DNA of 6,996 bases from contig DHIQ01000245.1 of assembly GCA_002403895.1 (NCBI GenBank), forward strand, positions 7,381 to 14,376, given 5' to 3'. Positions 6,482 through 6,996 of the stretch are shown one piece after another (positions within the stretch are counted from its first letter, which is position 1; the number at the start of each line of letters is the position of its first letter). A program made the position numbers and the translations under genes. The notes below the pieces were generated by a model. That model did not search any database. It had not been told where the DNA came from and saw only the letters and a program-made list of their open reading frames with translations. This stretch comes from Candidatus Neomicrothrix sp. UBA4742. GTDB lineage: Bacteria; Actinomycetota; Acidimicrobiia; Acidimicrobiales; Acidimicrobilacustridaceae.

Positions 6482-6487
6482 TACGCT
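6482..6487 (+). promoter_or_regulatory. Predicted -10 box for the truncated repeat-protein gene
   Basis: TACGCT fits TANNNT and would start transcription near 6494, leaving a leader of about 20 bases before the GTG at 6517. The -35 region is not clear; a TTGTAT at 6463-6468 is too close (13 bases). This gene also has a ribosome-binding site, unlike its divergent CHAT neighbour. Confidence 0.35.
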
Positions 6488-6506
6488 TCTGTTCCCAGAC
6501 CAACCG

Positions 6507-6511
6507 GGAGG
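6507..6511 (+). promoter_or_regulatory. Shine-Dalgarno for the truncated repeat-protein gene
   Basis: GGAGG, within GGGAGGG, ends 5 bases before the GTG at 6517. It decides this start against the out-of-frame GTG at 6512, which overlaps the site itself. Confidence 0.55.
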
Positions 6512-6516
6512 GTGCA

Positions 6517-6996
6517 GTGTCCGAAATCGAAGGTGCGGCGAGAAGGCCGGCGGCCAAGGCAGCAAAGACGACCAAGAAGGCGGTCAAGACGACCAAACGG
6601 GCCGCGGCGAAGAAGCCGGTGAAGAAGGGATGGGCTGGACGGGTCACGTTCGCCCACGGTCACAAACGCTTCGCCCTCGTGCCTCACCAGGTGCTGACGA
6701 CCGGCGGGGCGGCGGCCGTGGCCATAGTCACCAAGGTGTTCCCCGGGGCCGAGATCACCGTCGAGGAGCTCGAGGGTGCGGTCGGGTTTACCCAGCTCAA
6801 GGGCATCCCCAACCCCCTGCGGCTCATCGCCGAGTTGGAGCGGGCCGGCATCGTGGCCCAGCCCAACCACATCTTCTTCCTCCACAGCGGCGACTGTTGC
6901 TGCGGGCCTCACCCGTCGTTGGGCTGGGGCGCATGCGGACCCGTCCTGGGCTCACCGGCATACGCCAGCCCGGCCTATGCCAGCCCCGCCTACGCC
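6517..6996 (+). CDS. Partial protein with Lys/Ala-rich N-terminus, Cys cluster and SPAYA repeats (C-terminus beyond the window; possibly a subtilase-type protein)
   Basis: The reading frame stays open from GTG 6517 to the window end, giving 160 residues. Residues 9-37 form a basic Lys/Ala/Thr tail (AAKAAKTTKKAVKTTK). Residues about 42-123 look like a small folded domain: RFALVPHQVLTTGGAA, FPGAEITVEEL, LRLIAELERAGIVAQPNHIF. A cysteine cluster follows (C127-C129, C140), then three SPAYA pentapeptides (146-160) that continue to the edge. There is no signal peptide or membrane helix. Codon use matches the neighbours, and the GTG has a Shine-Dalgarno 5 bases upstream. It is divergent from the CHAT gene across 87 bases. 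The AELERAGIVAQPNHIFF segment resembles the end of a subtilase propeptide, and I recall S8 peptidase genes with similar Tyr/Pro repeats beside CHAT genes in actinobacteria, so a downstream S8 domain is possible. That is weak inference, because no catalytic residues are visible. A repeat-bearing substrate or scaffold is the alternative. Confidence 0.8.
   Translation, partial: MSEIEGAARRPAAKAAKTTKKAVKTTKRAAAKKPVKKGWAGRVTFAHGHKRFALVPHQVLTTGGAAAVAIVTKVFPGAEITVEELEGAVGFTQLKGIPNPLRLIAELERAGIVAQPNHIFFLHSGDCCCGPHPSLGWGACGPVLGSPAYASPAYASPAYA
6952..6996 (+). repeat. Three in-frame 15-base units coding SPAYA, continuing past the window end
   Basis: The units begin at 6952, 6967 and 6982, and each codes Ser-Pro-Ala-Tyr-Ala. 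They differ only at synonymous positions: Ser is TCA once and AGC twice, Pro is CCG or CCC, Ala is GCA or GCC, and Tyr is TAC or TAT. This pattern indicates that the peptide, not the DNA repeat, is being kept. The array probably extends further. Confidence 0.85.

Noticed and set aside
6952..6996. Tandem repeat at the right edge as a CRISPR or mobile-element end
   Set aside because: The units are 15 bases without spacers, in frame, and vary only synonymously; they are a coding peptide repeat.

Overview
The window is very GC-rich, with a strong G/C preference at third codon positions and TANNNT-type -10 boxes lying directly against start codons. Together with the gene families present, this suggests a high-GC actinobacterium, possibly an Acidimicrobiia-like lineage. 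The taxonomic call is inference from style and composition, not from a marker gene. Coding density is high: there are six genes, no gap above 300 bases, and no tRNA, rRNA, CRISPR array, transposase or integrase visible.

Layout from left to right: (1) a minus-strand pair, a 111-aa small beta-rich (lipocalin-like) protein (2521 to 2186) followed after 62 bases by a 702-aa metzincin-type zinc protease (2123 to 15). (2) A 164-base divergent regulatory region (2522-2685). (3) A plus-strand pair, an ECF-like sigma factor (2686-3273) and a 158-aa partner protein (3270-3746) whose start overlaps the sigma stop as ATGA. (4) A convergent minus-strand gene for an 892-aa TPR-CHAT caspase-like protease (6429 to 3751), whose stop lies 4 bases from the 158-aa gene's stop. 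(5) An 87-base divergent region (6430-6516). (6) A plus-strand gene starting with GTG at 6517 that runs off the window; its 160 visible residues have a Lys/Ala-rich N-terminus, a compact middle, a Cys cluster and three SPAYA pentapeptide repeats.

Read together, this looks like a sigma-factor-coupled protease island. The TPR-CHAT protein would be the sensor/protease, the sigma factor the transcriptional output, and the 158-aa protein a candidate inhibitor or substrate linking them. The metzincin with its small beta-barrel neighbour would be a second protease module, and the truncated repeat protein a third component, possibly the N-terminus of a subtilase or a repeat-bearing substrate. None of the proteins whose N-terminus is visible has a signal peptide or membrane segment, so the whole set appears cytosolic. 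The closest known logic is the type III-E CRISPR 'craspase', in which a TPR-CHAT protease cleaves a protein that holds back an ECF sigma factor; no CRISPR component is seen here. The functional wiring is inference; the domain calls for CHAT, metzincin and sigma factor rest on visible motifs.
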